From Cyclina sinensis (Eukaryota > Mollusca > Bivalvia > Venerida > Veneridae): a DNA stretch of 64,000 nucleotides. Every line of letters starts with the position of its first letter. Position 1 is the first letter of the stretch. The stretch is taken from the NCBI GenBank assembly GCA_012932295.1, contig JAAONU010000001.1, positions 8,083,104 through 8,147,103 on the forward strand, written 5' to 3'. Positions 44,400-56,904 of the stretch are shown in pieces. Made by a program: the position numbers and the translations under genes. Below the pieces are notes generated by a model, which was not told the origin of the DNA, made no database searches, and saw only the letters and a list, made by a program, of their open reading frames with translations.

Positions 44400-45160
44400 T
44401 ATTATTTTGTTATGCGTTCCTTTTTCTCATTGCTAAGTAAATGAATTTAGATAAGCCATTCAAAGTTTTACTGGAAGTGGTGGAAGTAAGAGTTTCAAAT
44501 TTATTCATGTTTCTTTCTTAGATCACTATAATGTGGACTTACTAGTAAAAAATGATATTCACTTTCAACCTGGTTCATATTACAAAAATTACAAAGTCTG
44601 TCTGCTCTTATTAAGTTTTCATATCTCCTGTTTCAATACGTAGTCTATGGGATGAGGTTTTAAATCTGCCGAGTGCATTTCTATATTTACCTTCTGGAAT
44701 AACTAACTCTTAAATACTTCTCTAATTAAAAAAATATGTTTAAAATTGCATATGACTGCAGTCAACCTGAATTTGTATGTCAGAATACCACATTTGTTTA
44801 AAAGTATCATATAATCGTTGTTTAATAATCGGGATTGGAATATCTCCAGAATCCTGGTTTAACCATACATGTACTTGAGAAAATCCATGTTTATCTAGGA
44901 GCTGTTTCATATGATACGCCCAATTATTGTTATTATATGTTCTATTTAAGTCAGCATCTTCTTTGAGTATAAAGTACGTCTGTTTAATAAGGGAAGTATT
45001 ATATTGTGATAAAATTTTTACCCAGTATCTTAATGAAATTATTTTTTCTTTGTATTTCAAATGCGAATCTCCCTGTTTCCCCATAAAGTGTAGACAAATT
45101 TGTAGACTTTTTAACACCAAGTACACTCCTGATAAAGTGTGTATGTTAATCATTTAAACA
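44400..45160 (-). pseudogene. Non-LTR retrotransposon (LINE) 3'-end remnant
   Basis: Minus-strand translation of 45153-44740 and, after a frame break, of about 44730-44480 gives the C-terminal part of a LINE polyprotein. It has an L-R-Y-W-x-K-I region, a K-S-W-like basic stretch, an S-S-H-R-L-R-I-E-T-G block and a C-N-F-C...E-Y-H-F-L-L...S-D-L-R cysteine/histidine segment, as I recall from LINEs of molluscs and other invertebrates. The reverse transcriptase itself is missing, and stops interrupt the last part, so it is a 5'-truncated dead copy. Confidence 0.65.
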
Positions 45161-45945
45161 TCAAATTCTGTATGTATACAGACAATAAAACCGTTAAAAT
45201 GCTAAATGACCCGAAATGCACAAACACTAATAACACCTTTGTCTGGGGTGTGAACTGTCTGTAAGCCGATGATTTACATGTAGTCCTTGCGAGACAAGCG
45301 AAATTACAGTTAAATCGTGAGGACATGCGACATTTCATTTGAGTGTCGCAAGGATTAATGTGTCACACATGCAAAAAAATTAATGTTAAATTTCGCCTGT
45401 ACTTCCTCGCAAGGTTTTTAAATGTTCGCTTTCTCTCGCCTGTCAAACGAGCGATATTTTACGTGACCGGAACAGGATCCCGTATTCTCACTAACTAGAC
45501 AGAGAAATCCGAAAATGTTACTAAAAAAAAGCCGTGGTGGAAAATCTTATCTCACATTGGCTTTTCTCGAATGGCTTTAGAATGCGAACTACTTTTTGTA
45601 TTATTTTAGTCAATTTCGAGCGTTCACAATTTAATTTATGTGTTTAGGTTACACTTTAAATCACTTGTTCTCTGATCAATTTGCATTTAAATCACTTAAA
45701 TCCATCAACTTTATTCATTCCTGATGTTTTAACCTACGTAATACGTTTATTTTAAATCCATTTTTACTTGAATCGGTGAAACGTGTCTCCGCCATGTTGA
45801 ATATTGAGTATTTGAAATTTGGTTGTTATGCGGTTTTTAGGTGTGAATACGCATACAAAATAGTTCCAAATATTTTCTGCGTCTGTTAGTATTTTTTTTT
45901 TTGTTCCAAGTGTGAGTTAGTGAGAAAAATAGTCAATCATTTAGC

Positions 45946-46067
45946 GTGGTTGAAGATCGGGACATCCAAACCCTCGGGTGACCGGTTCCCGATCGGAAAC
46001 TCGCCAGAGCTTCGTTTCCGGCGAAAACCAGTCACCCTCGGGTTTGAATATCCCGATCTTCAACCAC
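45946..46067. mobile_element. Foldback (inverted-repeat) element
   Basis: The left arm GTGGTTGAAGATCGGGA and on to CCCTCGGGTGACCGGTT is mirrored on the right (AACCAGTCACCCTCGGG ... TCCCGATCTTCAACCAC). The arms are about 55 bp around a tiny centre, so the single strand can form a near-complete hairpin. It is probably a miniature inverted-repeat element. Confidence 0.8.
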
Positions 46068-46366
46068 CCCAATGATAGATTCAATTAATATATCACGATT
46101 ACTGTAAGCTAATTAACATATGATCATTTTCAACAGACACTTGTCGACACTTTTTTTTTCCGAAGTTGATATAAGGCTATTATGAACTAATCAATATTTT
46201 GGCAAAAGCTCCTCCCCACACCCCGAGCCGACAAGCCAAAGGGTATAAGATAAACAACTAACGCTGATTAGGCTACCTGACTCCCATCCTTCCGGGATTT
46301 TTTAAGGTTTTTGAAGATTTTCTGAAGTACTCAGAATACACAGGAAAGAGAAACCGCGGTCAATTT

Positions 46367-47112
46367 TCCCTACACCCTACATAACACTATACTGAAAACC
46401 ACAGAAAATGCAAAATACTTAGGAGTTACAATAAATAGTAACCTAAACTGGTCATCCCATATAAACAATATCACAAAGAAAGCAAAAAACAGCAAAAGGT
46501 TCATCAGACGAAATGTCAAAACACAAAACAAACAACTCAAAGAAGCAGCATAAAAAACATATGTAAGACCACAAGTTGAATACTGCTCAACCAAATGGCA
46601 TCCATGGCAAAAATATCTCACTCACAGAATAAAAATGGTCCAGAGGTCAGCTGCAAGGTACGTTCATAATGATTACCAAAATACAAGCAGTGTAACAAAC
46701 ATGATCAAGGAACTAAAATGGTCAAGTTTAAAACAAAGGCGAAACCATGCCAGCCTGGTCATGCTACACAAAATAAAAAACAAACAGGTCAATGTCGATC
46801 ACAATCACCTTACAAACACAAGAAACAGCAAATTCCTCATCCCACAATCAAAAACACAACATCATATGAACTCATTCTTCCCAAGGACTACGACTCGGGA
46901 ACGAATTACCGACCGAGGTTAAGGCTGCCCTAACTGTGCCAGCTTTTATCAGTGGACTAAACAAGTTTTATAGATTTAAAGTATTTAAAATAATTTTTTA
47001 AGTAAGATCTTATTTTTTCTTTGTTATTATCTTTTATAATTTTAATGTTCTGACACGCGCCTGCCTAGTATAGTCAGTATTGACTTTTGGCAGTAATAAG
47101 TTGAAGTTGAAG
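46367..47112 (+). pseudogene. LINE (CR1/L2/Jockey-like) 3' end with short-repeat tail
   Basis: The plus-strand translation gives the end of a reverse transcriptase and its C-terminal domain: A-K-Y-L-G-V, L-N-W-S-S-H-I, then Y-V-R-P-Q-V-E-Y-C-S, M-V-Q-R-S-A-A-R-Y-V and a K-I-K-N block. A stop near 46552 and a shift near 46920 break it. The 3'UTR ends in GTAATAAGTTGAAGTTGAAG, a short tandem tail typical of elements that end in microsatellite-like repeats. The same 3' end occurs inverted at 49268-49445. Confidence 0.8.
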
Positions 47113-47852
47113 TTTTTCTTGAAAATAAATCCGGTCAGATTTACCAGACCGGTCTCATCAATTTGATAGTCTATCAAAATTTCGTTTGTCAGAAGTTCAC
47201 TATATGCCTATCATTCTAAGAGGAAACCCTAACAAACACAAAAAAAAATAACAGGAATCTCGTGGATTGCCAACGAGAGGCGTCGCAAGGCTATGGGCAC
47301 ACCGGAAGTTATTGTTTCGAAAAAAGACACGTAAGCCTACTTGTAAATCTAGAAATTCACTTTTAAACATATTTTGAGCACTAGGCTACTTCAGAATTAT
47401 TACTGGTTATATATCTACTAGGCTACGCTATATCTGAAAATTCCATTAAGATAAAGGATAATGCCGCTTACCTAGAATTCTTGCAAAATGTATGTGCTCC
47501 AGTTGAAAATGAATTTGTTGAACAACTGATAATTTCAATACCATTTTCAAAAAACCAGCTGAGCTTTTTTCCGAAAATATGAGCAATTGTGGGAACCCAA
47601 CGTAGAACAAAAAGCGAAGTTTTCAAGATCGGAAATACCCTTAACCAAAGTAAAGTGAAATAAATTCAGTATCAAATCGAAAAGTAAAACACTATTCGGA
47701 GAATTTTTTGACGTGTTAAAATCAACAGTCTTGTCTGTTTTTCCCATATACAAAAAAAAAAAATTCTTAGCACTAAATTTTTACTTTTATTTACATAGGA
47801 TAATTTTACATGGCTATTTCCTTGCATCTGCACCGGACACACGTGTTTCAAG
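47113..47852. other. 5' flank of DDX47
   Basis: It should contain the DDX47 promoter and 5'UTR. No TATA box is convincing. An A-run at 47751-47763 lies about 90 nt before the start codon. Confidence 0.4.
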
Positions 47853-48216
47853 ATGGCTGACAGCGACGAAGAAATTTCACAGGAAGGCCAAATAAATCAT
47901 GATAATGAAAAGGAACCAGAAGAAACAGTAACTTTTAAATCGTTGGGAGTCGTAGATGTATTGTGTGAAGCTTGTGAGGGTCTCAAATGGAAGACACCGT
48001 CAAAGATACAGCGGGAGGCCATTCCTATAGCGCTGACAGGAAAGGACATCATTGGTTTGGCAGAAACTGGGTCAGGAAAAACAGGCGCTTTTGCGATTCC
48101 TATTCTACAGTCACTCTTAGATAATCCTCAAAGATTGTTTGCACTTGTGTTGACACCAACAAGAGAACTTGCCTTCCAAATATCTGAACAGTTTGAAGCT
48201 CTTGGCTCAACAATAG
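47853..48216 (+). CDS. DDX47: DDX47 exon 1
   Basis: It encodes residues 1-121 and the first base of Gly122, from the acidic N-terminus through the Q-motif, Walker A and P-T-R-E-L. The donor is ATAG|GTGGGTAAA; the alternative GT four bases downstream would break the frame. Confidence 0.9.
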
Positions 48217-51200
48217 GTGGGTAAAAATACTGGGAAAAAACTTATTTTTCTTCCTTTTTTGCTCAGTCACTCCATGAATTCACTTAATGAATGATCTGGA
48301 GAGCATTGTTTTGACCAGTTAATGAAATAGCATTTCTTTGTTTTGTCTGGACTGATTGAGTGTGAAATCAGTGGTCTATTTAGATTTTTGAAACTTTTTA
48401 TTGAAATGTAACCTGGCAGAATTAGGGACGATACGGACCATGGGACAATAAGGACCAGACGATACGGTCCAAATTTTGGGATGATACGGACCATGTTTCG
48501 GGACAATACAGACCATGTTTAAAAAATTTATCTTCTGCTAAAAAATGTATTTTGATAACTAATGTACTGACTTGGGGAGATAGGATTTTAACAAAACTTT
48601 GCTAAAACAAATAGTTTCTGCTAGTATTTTGACTGAGTAGAGTATTTTATGTTTAATTAATATGACCGTTTAACGATTAATCCCTTGATATAGACAGTAG
48701 TGAATATGATTCCCCAGCAGCCCAACCCATATTTAAGTATACATTCACAATCATTTCTGTCTATTCTCTTACATGTCATGCTGTTTATCACACCTTAATC
48801 AACACCGTTAATAGCACACAGATTAACAAATTTAAAAAGGCGTTAAATTGACGATCCACTGCAAGTGGGCATATTGTCGATCAGCGTGAAAATCTACACA
48901 CCATTCTCTTTCAATAACATGGTTGTCAAAATAACACAATTAATTTCAAAGACTTATTGGAACTTTAGAAAAAAAAAGATAATCAAAGTGTAGTAACACT
49001 GCAAAAAGCGGTTAAAAATACTCATTAGTAGTTTTTTTTCTTCAATGTACAGTAATTTTTAAAGTACCTTGTGGCCTATGGGCCCAATTTGGGACACTGT
49101 CCAAGAACTAACCATGGATAACGTTGCTTAAATTAGCAAACATTCCAGACACTCCAACCATGTCGCTAAAGAGCTAGCCCAACAGCAAGGCTGTTGGAAA
49201 TGCCTTGTATACCTGAAGTCCACTAGAGAAATATTATCTGGCTGTATACTACCTATTTTCTTGTGACTTGTTCAACTTCAGCTTATTACTGCCAAAAGTC
49301 AGTACTGACTATTCAAGACAGGAACGTTAAAATTGTAAAAGATTAAAGAAACAAAGTAAACAGGATTTTTACTAGAGATTTTACTTAAGCATTTATTGTG
49401 AACATTTAAGATCCATAAAACTTGTTCAAGCCACTGATGAAAGCAGATAGAGCTGGGAAAGAAACAGATATACACTCACTTCTACATGTGTACTAAAGTC
49501 TTAAATGCTTGTGGAAATCCTGATTTTGTCAGATAAAATGAATTTTGACTAAATCAAAGAAATAAACAAAATTGGATTGATTTCAGCTAGTACTGGGATA
49601 CAAATTTTATTTACAGTCAGTCAGTATGCATACTAATATACAAACATTAGTTAGCAATGTGTACCTATTGAACGTCGTATTTTGGAGTGAATATTAGTCA
49701 GTGCAATGACAACATAACATATGTGTGCATAGTTTACACAGTTAAACGGTGCTCTGGCTATAATCTTCCTTTCCAGTTTTGGCAATAATATATATGTTGT
49801 ATAACATTTTGATGGGGCTATACCTGGTGTAAAGAGAAAAAAGGCAGCCAAAAGTAACACCTTGTTTTCAGCTGTTTCATTAATCTCAGTGCTTCGTAAT
49901 GTTCGATACTGAACATTGTTTGGTTTTGGACTTTTTTTAGAACATACATGTTTACATTGTCGCTGTCAGATACTGACATTTGATCTATTCTGTTTCAAGC
50001 TATTTATTGACTGTGGTACATAATATAGACTCAGCTGTACAGAAAATGTACCAGGGGTAACTAATATTAACACTTCCCATACAAAATATCTGTAATGGAC
50101 TTGACCATCTTTCAAAGAATTGTACAGGTCCATTAATTGTTTATGATGGTGCTTATTGACAATGAACTGACTGAATGGTGAATAGTGCAGACCATGATCA
50201 GACTGCAAGATTGTTCAGCCTGATCTTAGTCTGCACTGGTCCCAAAGGCAGAGTCAGTTGCCTACAGCAGGATAAGGGATAATATACATGTATGGCATTT
50301 CAGAAGTTTGATATAATTCTGGTAAAAGGTTCAAATGAATTTATGGTGTCCTGTACAAGTAAATGAATTCTCATTTTGAAATGATACTATTATTTCTACT
50401 ACTACTAGGGAATACTGTTATTGTTAGACTATCATGCAAGTTCAAAGTATAATAATTAAAATAATTTTAAACATGGTGGCAGAAATAAAAAAAAAACACT
50501 TCTGCTTTAAAAGATAGTTCTGTGGTTTTGTTCAGTATTACGTAACCTGCATGTAATATTCACAGGGTAATTGTTTGGTCCAATTAAATGTCATTCAGTC
50601 CAGTCAGATTATTGCCTATACTGGTCTGAATGTCCAGTGCTTCAAAAACTTATTCATGAAGACTGCATTCAGTTTAATAAATTATTATAATTGTTCATTC
50701 AATTTTTTATTTACACCTTCACTTTGGGTAATAATTAGTTTAATATAATTCCTATTTACATGATTCTGAAGCAAATAGAATGCTATAAATTTTAGAGTAT
50801 GTCATTCTAATATAGTTCTTAATAACTGAAAGTCTTTGATAAAGATATCTGTCATCAGTGTTTTGTATTCATTACTATCAACAACAACAACAACAGTTTA
50901 TTAGCAAAAATCGACATATAGACATGCCTTTGGCTTATGATCAGCAAACTATGTACAATAAATTCAAATATCAAGGACAAGGCATTATACAAAAAGCTGT
51001 TTTCCTTCAATTTCTTCAGGTGTAAAATGCTGTGTGATCGTTGGAGGTATTGACATGATGAATCAGGCTCTAATACTTGCCAAGAAACCGCACATCATAA
51101 TCGCAACACCAGGGCGACTTGTGGACCACCTGGAGAATACAAAAGGTTTCAACTTGAGAGCTCTCAAGTTTCTTGTGATGGATGAAGCAGACAGGATCTT

Positions 51201-53355
51201 AAATATGGACTTTGAAGAGGAAGTGGACAAAATACTGAAGGTGACGAGTAATAAGGCTTTTATTGCCATAAAATGGTAGTTGTCTTATGCCATTGCAGTC
51301 TGCCAAGTAAGTCCAAGGCCAAATGCTCATGAATTTCTCTTCAGGGCCACAAACAGCCAAACCATAGGCTGTTAGCATTACCAGTAGTGAACATGGCCAT
51401 GGGTCAAATTACTTGAAAATGACAATTATTTTTCAAAAATTCTAGGAGAATTGTTCAAATATGTATTTCAGATGAAATGAAAATTCTAAATACTTAGTTT
51501 TACTTCCTAGTGGCAAGCTGCCAACATCATATTTAGTCAATTAAGATCAGTGATGTAGGTTTAATTCACTATGTTAATGCAAAAACCCAACCATTTCAAT
51601 GGGATGCCATCTTGTCTTTATCATCATACTTTAGAAAAGCTGAAAAACTTTAACATGCAGTGACAAGATGTATTCTTTAATTTTAAGCATCTTCATTTTG
51701 GGCTTATGAAATATTATTTGTGCTTGTAGCCTATCCACGCTCTAAAACACAAATGGCATAAACGTCAGAATGTTTTTAATACAGTGACTGCTATTATTAT
51801 TGCTTTTATCATTATTCACGTCTACTTAAACCCTGAACATGCTGAAATTTTGTAATGGATTTGCCCAGCTGTGAATTAAGAACAGTCCATTCAAAGTTTA
51901 AGGGATTTCAATATCAAAATACAAAAATGGAGCTACCAACAGTATAGAGCCTGGTGTGACTGCACAGATGCAGGCTGAACTGGCTCTATACTGGTGGCAA
52001 AGGCTGATCACTTTCAGTTCCAGCAGGTTAAGGGTTAAAAGTAGAAATAACTCTACATCTCAGTTCATTACTTTGCACAGTAAATGCTTAGGATTCCATT
52101 CCTGAACTTTTTTTACCTTGCATCATGATTAAGGGCTGTTGTTTCAATATGTATAACCTTATAAACTCTATGAAAAGAAGTTGGCACCTTGTTATAGAGC
52201 ATTGATATCTATCTCTAAACTAACGTTTAGTTACATGTAACCAATGCTTGTCTGCAACAGTGGTGTTTCAGTATCTTAGGATGAGAGAACTTTACCAAAA
52301 ACAATAGGCTTGGTAGATTGGTAGGCTAGAAGACAATTGGATATTCACAAGTGATTTTCCTTTTGTCATTTTGTGAGCAGTTTCAGAGCACTATAATTTA
52401 TTCTAAAAAAAGTGTAAACTTTTCGTTAGTACTTGTAATTTACATTCAGTTTCATGTCAGTGATGTTGCAGAAGACATAGGCAGGAAAAGTCTATTTCAT
52501 ACGTTTAAATATCTGCCTATATATGTTATGTTTTGAAGTTCTGAATTTCTGTATAAAGTGTTATTATATGAAATTTTCCAGGTGATACCCAGAGAGAGAA
52601 GGACATATTTGTTCTCTGCAACTATGACAAAGAAAGTTGCAAAATTACAACGGGCATCATTAAAAGAGCCAGTGAAAGTGGAAGTGTCGTCAAAATACCA
52701 AACAGTGGAGAAGCTTCAACAGTACTATATCTTTATTCCTGTCAAGTTTAAGGATGTGTATCTTGTATATATTTTGAATGAACTAGCAGGTAATTCCTTC
52801 ATGGTATTTTGTGCAACATGTGCTAACACGCAAAGGGTGGCACTCATGTTGAGGAATTTAGGTCTAATGGCAATCCCACTGCATGGACAAATGACTCAAG
52901 CCAAACGACTCGGTGCTTTGACAAAATTTAAAAGTAAGTCTAGATCGATTTTGATAGCTACAGATGTAGCAAGTAGAGGACTTGATATTCCACATGTGGA
53001 CGTTGTTATTAACTTGGATATACCTACACATTCAAAAGATTACATTCATCGTGTGGGCAGAACCGCAAGAGCTGGTCGAGCCGGAAAATCTGTTACGTTT
53101 GTCACTCAGTATGATGTCGAACTGTATCAAAGGATTGAGCATCTGATTGGGAAACAGCTTCCGTTGTATAAAACAGAGGAACAAGAGGTGATGTTGTTGA
53201 TGGAACGTGTTTCAGAGGCGCAGCGACACGCAAAGCTGGAAATGTCAGAGGGAACAGGAAAGAAAAGAAAACACCGACCTCAGCAGGCTGAAGATGATAC
53301 TGAGGAATCAACCGGAGTCCGAAAAAAATTGATGAAACGCAAAAAACACTATTAG
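47853..53355 (+). CDS. DDX47: DDX47-type DEAD-box RNA helicase (join 47853-48216, 51020-51240, 52582-53355)
   Basis: A nucleolar ATP-dependent RNA helicase; the family (yeast Rrp3) acts in pre-18S rRNA processing. The spliced product is 452 residues, close to the roughly 455 of vertebrate DDX47. Order of motifs: a Q-motif region with F-K-S-L-G (28-32) and P-S-K-I-Q (49-53); A-E-T-G-S-G-K-T (70-77); P-T-R-E-L-A (102-107); T-P-G-R-L (151-155); D-E-A-D (176-179); S-A-T (207-209); then, in the second RecA domain, [15 protein letters not shown] and [10 protein letters not shown]. The C-terminus is Lys-rich (K-K-L-M-K-R-K-K), a likely nucleolar signal. Intron 1 (2803 nt) is phase 1 and intron 2 (1341 nt) phase 0; both are GT-AG. 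ATG 47853 has a purine at -3 and G at +4. ATTAAA at 53617, followed by a GT-rich stretch, is a likely polyadenylation signal. Confidence 0.96.
48217..51019. other. DDX47 intron 1
   Basis: It contains short GATACGGACCATG repeats at about 48430-48520, an inverted LINE 3' end at 49268-49445, a TGCAGACCATGATCAGACTG-type dispersed repeat at about 50185-50275 and a CAA run near 50880. Confidence 0.8.
49268..49445 (-). pseudogene. Truncated LINE 3' end, inverted
   Basis: Read on the minus strand it runs from CAGTGGCTTGAACAAGTTTT to TTTTGGCAGTAATAAGCTGA and GTTGAACAAG, matching the last roughly 180 bp of the LINE at 46930-47112. It is a heavily 5'-truncated insertion inside DDX47 intron 1. Confidence 0.75.
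51020..51240 (+). CDS. DDX47: DDX47 exon 2
   Basis: The acceptor is TTTCTTCAG at 51019. It encodes the GG motif, T-P-G-R-L and the D-E-A-D box, ending at Lys195 before a GTGACG donor. Confidence 0.9.
51829..52037 (+). mobile_element. MITE-like repeat in DDX47 intron 2
   Basis: About 209 bp with imperfect inverted ends (AACCCTGAACATGCTG and the inverse of CAGCAGGTTAAGGGTT). A second copy lies inverted at 59988-60201 in an NCX intron, with shared internal words such as TATAGAGCC and CAAAAATGGAGCTACCA. Confidence 0.8.
52582..53355 (+). CDS. DDX47: DDX47 exon 3
   Basis: The acceptor is ATTTTCCAG at 52581. It carries S-A-T, the whole second RecA domain and the basic tail, ending in TAG at 53353-53355. 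Confidence 0.95.
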   Translation: MIPRERRTYLFSATMTKKVAKLQRASLKEPVKVEVSSKYQTVEKLQQYYIFIPVKFKDVYLVYILNELAGNSFMVFCATCANTQRVALMLRNLGLMAIPLHGQMTQAKRLGALTKFKSKSRSILIATDVASRGLDIPHVDVVINLDIPTHSKDYIHRVGRTARAGRAGKSVTFVTQYDVELYQRIEHLIGKQLPLYKTEEQEVMLLMERVSEAQRHAKLEMSEGTGKKRKHRPQQAEDDTEESTGVRKKLMKRKKHY

Positions 53356-53616
53356 GTGTTTGTAAGATATGGATATGGTTGCATGAAGTCTTTAAAATTA
53401 TTACAGTCAGACAAATCAAACCATCAAACATAACTTTAGTCTTAAAAATTTAGACACTTGGTTCTTGAATTATAATCTCTCAAGATTTAACTGAAAAGCT
53501 AGATATCAACTTGTTCTAAAGGTGCCCTTTATCTTTTTTCCTGAATATTTTAACATCTTTTTATAATTTTGTTTTGACTTGTATACTAGAACTGATTAAG
53601 ATTGTTTTGAGATCAA

Positions 53617-53622
53617 ATTAAA
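53617..53622 (+). terminator. Candidate polyadenylation signal of DDX47
   Basis: ATTAAA about 260 nt after the stop codon, followed at about 53645-53670 by a T/GT-rich stretch. This is a common variant signal. Confidence 0.5.
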
Positions 53623-54078
53623 GTTTCTGCAAATGTAAATTTTTTCATCTGTGTCCTCTGTGAGTTAAATCATTCTGGCTCTGATGCAACATCCATTTCT
53701 TGCATACTGGTGAAAATTTAAGGAGTTTTTTATGTCCAATTCAAAAAGATTTTTTTTGTGATGTCTTTCTAACAAGAGGTGTGGTCCTTCATTTCTTCAA
53801 ACCATGTTTATATTCTGTGCTCAACGCATAAATTTTACCTCACCTGAACAGATAGATTCAAAAGAGCTATAAGGATCACCTATGTCTGCCTTCTGTCTTT
53901 CCATCCACCATTGCATTCAAAGAACTACTGGGCCTCTTTCAACTTACTTTTACCAGAATATTCCTTGCATGGCCCCCTTTCAGATTTGTGAAATTTATTG
54001 ACTTCCATGAAGAAGTTGCTTTGACCAGTTTGAAAATTGTTTAGCAGAAATTTTCCTTGGGTAACCCTTTATATAAAC

Positions 54079-54940
54079 TAGATGGGTGTTCAGTGGAACA
54101 CTTGTGTCGCCCTTAGGTACTCTGTTAGAATAACTAAAAAGGTAAACAAGAGCCTGCTGGAAAAGACAGCATGCTAGTCAAAGTACAACAAGACCTGTCC
54201 ACAGACAGCATGCTCCACTTTTCTCAGTGCTGGATAATTATTATAAGCCAAGTTAAACAAGAGGCCCAAGTGAAAAAAATTTGACTGGGGCAGGGCAAGT
54301 ACCTAGTCATACAAGATGAAAAAAAAAATTTGGGTCAAGTAGTTATGTATTTAAAAAAAAAAAAAAATTGGGGCCCCGATAGTGGGGTGTGTGTGGGTGA
54401 TGGGAAGTGAAGAACCTATGTATTAAAAACAAACAAAAAAATTGGGTCGGGTGGGCAGGTTGAGGGTGGATGGGGAGTCAAGTACCTATGTAAAAAAAAA
54501 TTTTTAAAAAAAGGAACCCGGACTGGTTTGGGGATCGGATGGGGAGTCAAGCACCTATGTATTATAAAAAAAAAAAAAATTTGGGCCCCGGGGGTGGGGG
54601 GGGTTGAGGGTGGATGGGGAGTCAAGTACCTATGTATTAAAATTTTTAAAAAAAAAGGCCCCGGGGGGCGGGTTGAGGTAGGATGGGGAGTAAAGTACCT
54701 ATGTTTTAAAATTTTAAAAAAATGGGCCCGGGGTGGAGGGAGGGGGGGGGGGGGGCAGGCCTTATGCAGAGGGGACGGTGGAGGGGGGGGGGGGGAGTAC
54801 TTACCCAATATAATTTGAAAGTTTGATGTTGAAATGTTAAGAAATGGCAAAGTTATAGCCAACGTTAAGTTTTCGTGACGGACCGACGGACAAAGCGATC
54901 CCTATGTATCGCCTTTTCTTCGAAAGGGCGACACAAAAAT
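54079..54940. mobile_element. Non-autonomous element with inverted GTGTCGCCCTT ends and internal G-rich satellite
   Basis: It begins near ACTTGTGTCGCCCTTAGG and ends CGAAAGGGCGACACAAA, an inverted pair. Between them lies a satellite array (54300-54800) and the GACGGACCGACGGAC word seen at the ends of other repeats in this window. No protein is encoded; the long proline-rich frame on the minus strand is a by-product of the array. Confidence 0.65.
54300..54800 (+). repeat. G-rich/A-rich satellite, about 60-bp units
   Basis: Six to seven irregular units share GGATGGGGAGTCAAGTACC, TATGTATTAAAA, an A-run and a GGCCCCGGGGTGGGGGG-type block. The last units hold runs of 8-13 G, so the plus strand has strong G-quadruplex potential and the assembly may be uncertain here. 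Confidence 0.85.
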
Positions 54941-55904
54941 GAAATTGATCTCATTCAATAAAAAAATTGGCTTCCAGTAGTAAGATTAATTTGTCTCAAT
55001 GGGAAATTTAAGAAATCTTCTGGAAAATTGATTGATTTTTTAAAAATAATTAGCTAAAATGTGTATTGGCAGACCCTCTATAGATACTGTGGAATTATGG
55101 AGTGGGACTTATTTTCTTTTGAATGTCTTTTGGGGAAATTTTAGAAAACCTACCAAAAAACTGCTGGCTTAATTTGAAAATAATGTCCCTTGGCTTGGAT
55201 GAATTTCCGTAGAAATTTCGTAATTTATCGAGATCAATGAAAAAAACAGGGTCAGCAGGAATGGGGCATATTTTTCTTGTATGTCTTTGTAGGAAACTTG
55301 AAAATCCCTTAAAAACTGCTGGCTTGATTTGAATATAATAAGGAACAAATGTTCCTTGTTAGACCTATATAAATTACGAAATTTATTGTGATCAATGAAA
55401 AAGCATGACCACCATGAGATTGGCTTATTTTCCTTATATATGCTCAGGGGAGCACTTGCAGGTCATCATGGCCCTTTTGTTCAGCTTACTTCCCTTGATA
55501 TGAGTCATAGCTTAGTATAATAACTCCAGATTTTTTTCAGACCAAATTTAGAGGATTTTCTTTTTTGTGCTGTCTCTCATTCTATCAAGAGTAATTGGTC
55601 TTTTGTTTCTTTGAAATATGTGTGTATTTATTGTGCTCAGCACATAATTTTTTAGCTTTCCTTTCCATTGAATAGCTTAGTTTAATGAATAATAACTGAC
55701 TCCACTTCATAGCTGCCCACACAGTGTACATGTGTTGTTGCCAAACCCTAGATATGGTCTGATTAATATTCTTTAAAATTTAATCCTTTCTAGCTGATCT
55801 GTTTCGAAGAAAAAGTCAAGCTATTATGATCGCTGCTTCATCATTGTTGTCGTTGTCATGCAAAAACTTTAATTTAGCCCATAACTCAAACAATTTAAAA
55901 GGTA

Positions 55905-56175
55905 TCAGTATGAAACTTTAACTGCTTGCCTATCATGACAAGAGGCATTTGTAACACAAGGGGCATTATTCTGAAAGCTATATTTTTGGAGTTGTGGCTC
56001 GTTTTAACTTGGAATTTTTATCAAAATTGCTTAAGTTGAATGATTTCAAAACTAAGATATCAATATGAAACTTGGATTGCTTGCTTATCATGACAAGAGG
56101 CAGTTGTAACACAAGGGGCATTATTCTGAAAGCTATATTTTTGGAGTTATGCCCCTTTTTAACTTACAATTTTTT
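55905..56175 (+). repeat. Tandem duplication of about 155 bp
   Basis: Two units share TATCATGACAAGAGGCA, TTGTAACACAAGGGGCATTA and AAAGCTATATTTTTGGAGTT, at about 55934-56000 and 56084-56150. The surrounding repeat ends near 56360 with GGGGGCCACTCCGTGGAGC. Confidence 0.8.
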
Positions 56176-56904
56176 GTCAAAATTGATTATTAAGTTGAAT
56201 GATCAAAGGTATCAGTGTGAACGATATCAATATCTTGACATGAAACGTCAGAGGTATATAGACCTCCTGCAGGAGTAGTGCACAAGAACCATAACTATGG
56301 CCCCCATTGTCGACATGTAAAACAGATGAGCATTGGGGGCCACTCCGTGGAGCTCTTGTTTTACTTTGTTAAGATTGAAAGTGAAACCCATAATTGTCTG
56401 TAGTTGGAGACTAGTTAATAAAAGGTTGCCTTTGAACATGATAAATAAGGAAGACTTAGTGACTTGTAACACTTATATTTTGATTTAATCCTCAAGTTAG
56501 GACCCTTATAAACTGCACTACCTGGACAGCTGACCAGAATTCTTGCAGAAAAAAATCGGTCAGCATTGAATCTGCTGCAAACTGACCAGTGTCTTCAGTC
56601 ACTACTGCTATTACATGAGATTGGTCATGGTTTAAGTGATAAACAATTTCGTCACTAGATTGCTAGCAATATATACAATAAAGTCCTCCTTATCCACATT
56701 TCTGGTTACAATAGCTTTTTAAGCTTAATATGTAAAAACAAAAAGTTAAATTGCTTGCAATTGGTCAGGTCAGGATTATATTTTGGGCTGAACTCTAACA
56801 GTAGATTTTAGGATCTGTTTCCTGTCCTGTCCTGTCCCTTCTATGAATGGACTATTTGGAAAACGAAAAAACAATGCAACAGCTTTTTTCTTTTTTTAAA
56901 CTAC

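Noticed and set aside
46635..46922. 95-codon plus-strand gene
   Set aside because: It is the C-terminal part of a broken LINE reverse transcriptase, with a stop upstream and a shift downstream.
51034..51279. Separate small DEAD-box frame
   Set aside because: It is DDX47 exon 2 read through into its intron; the upstream codons and the TTTCTTCAG acceptor show it is internal.
54416..54862. Proline-rich 148-codon frame (minus) and glycine-rich frame (plus)
   Set aside because: Translation of the G-rich satellite; low complexity only.
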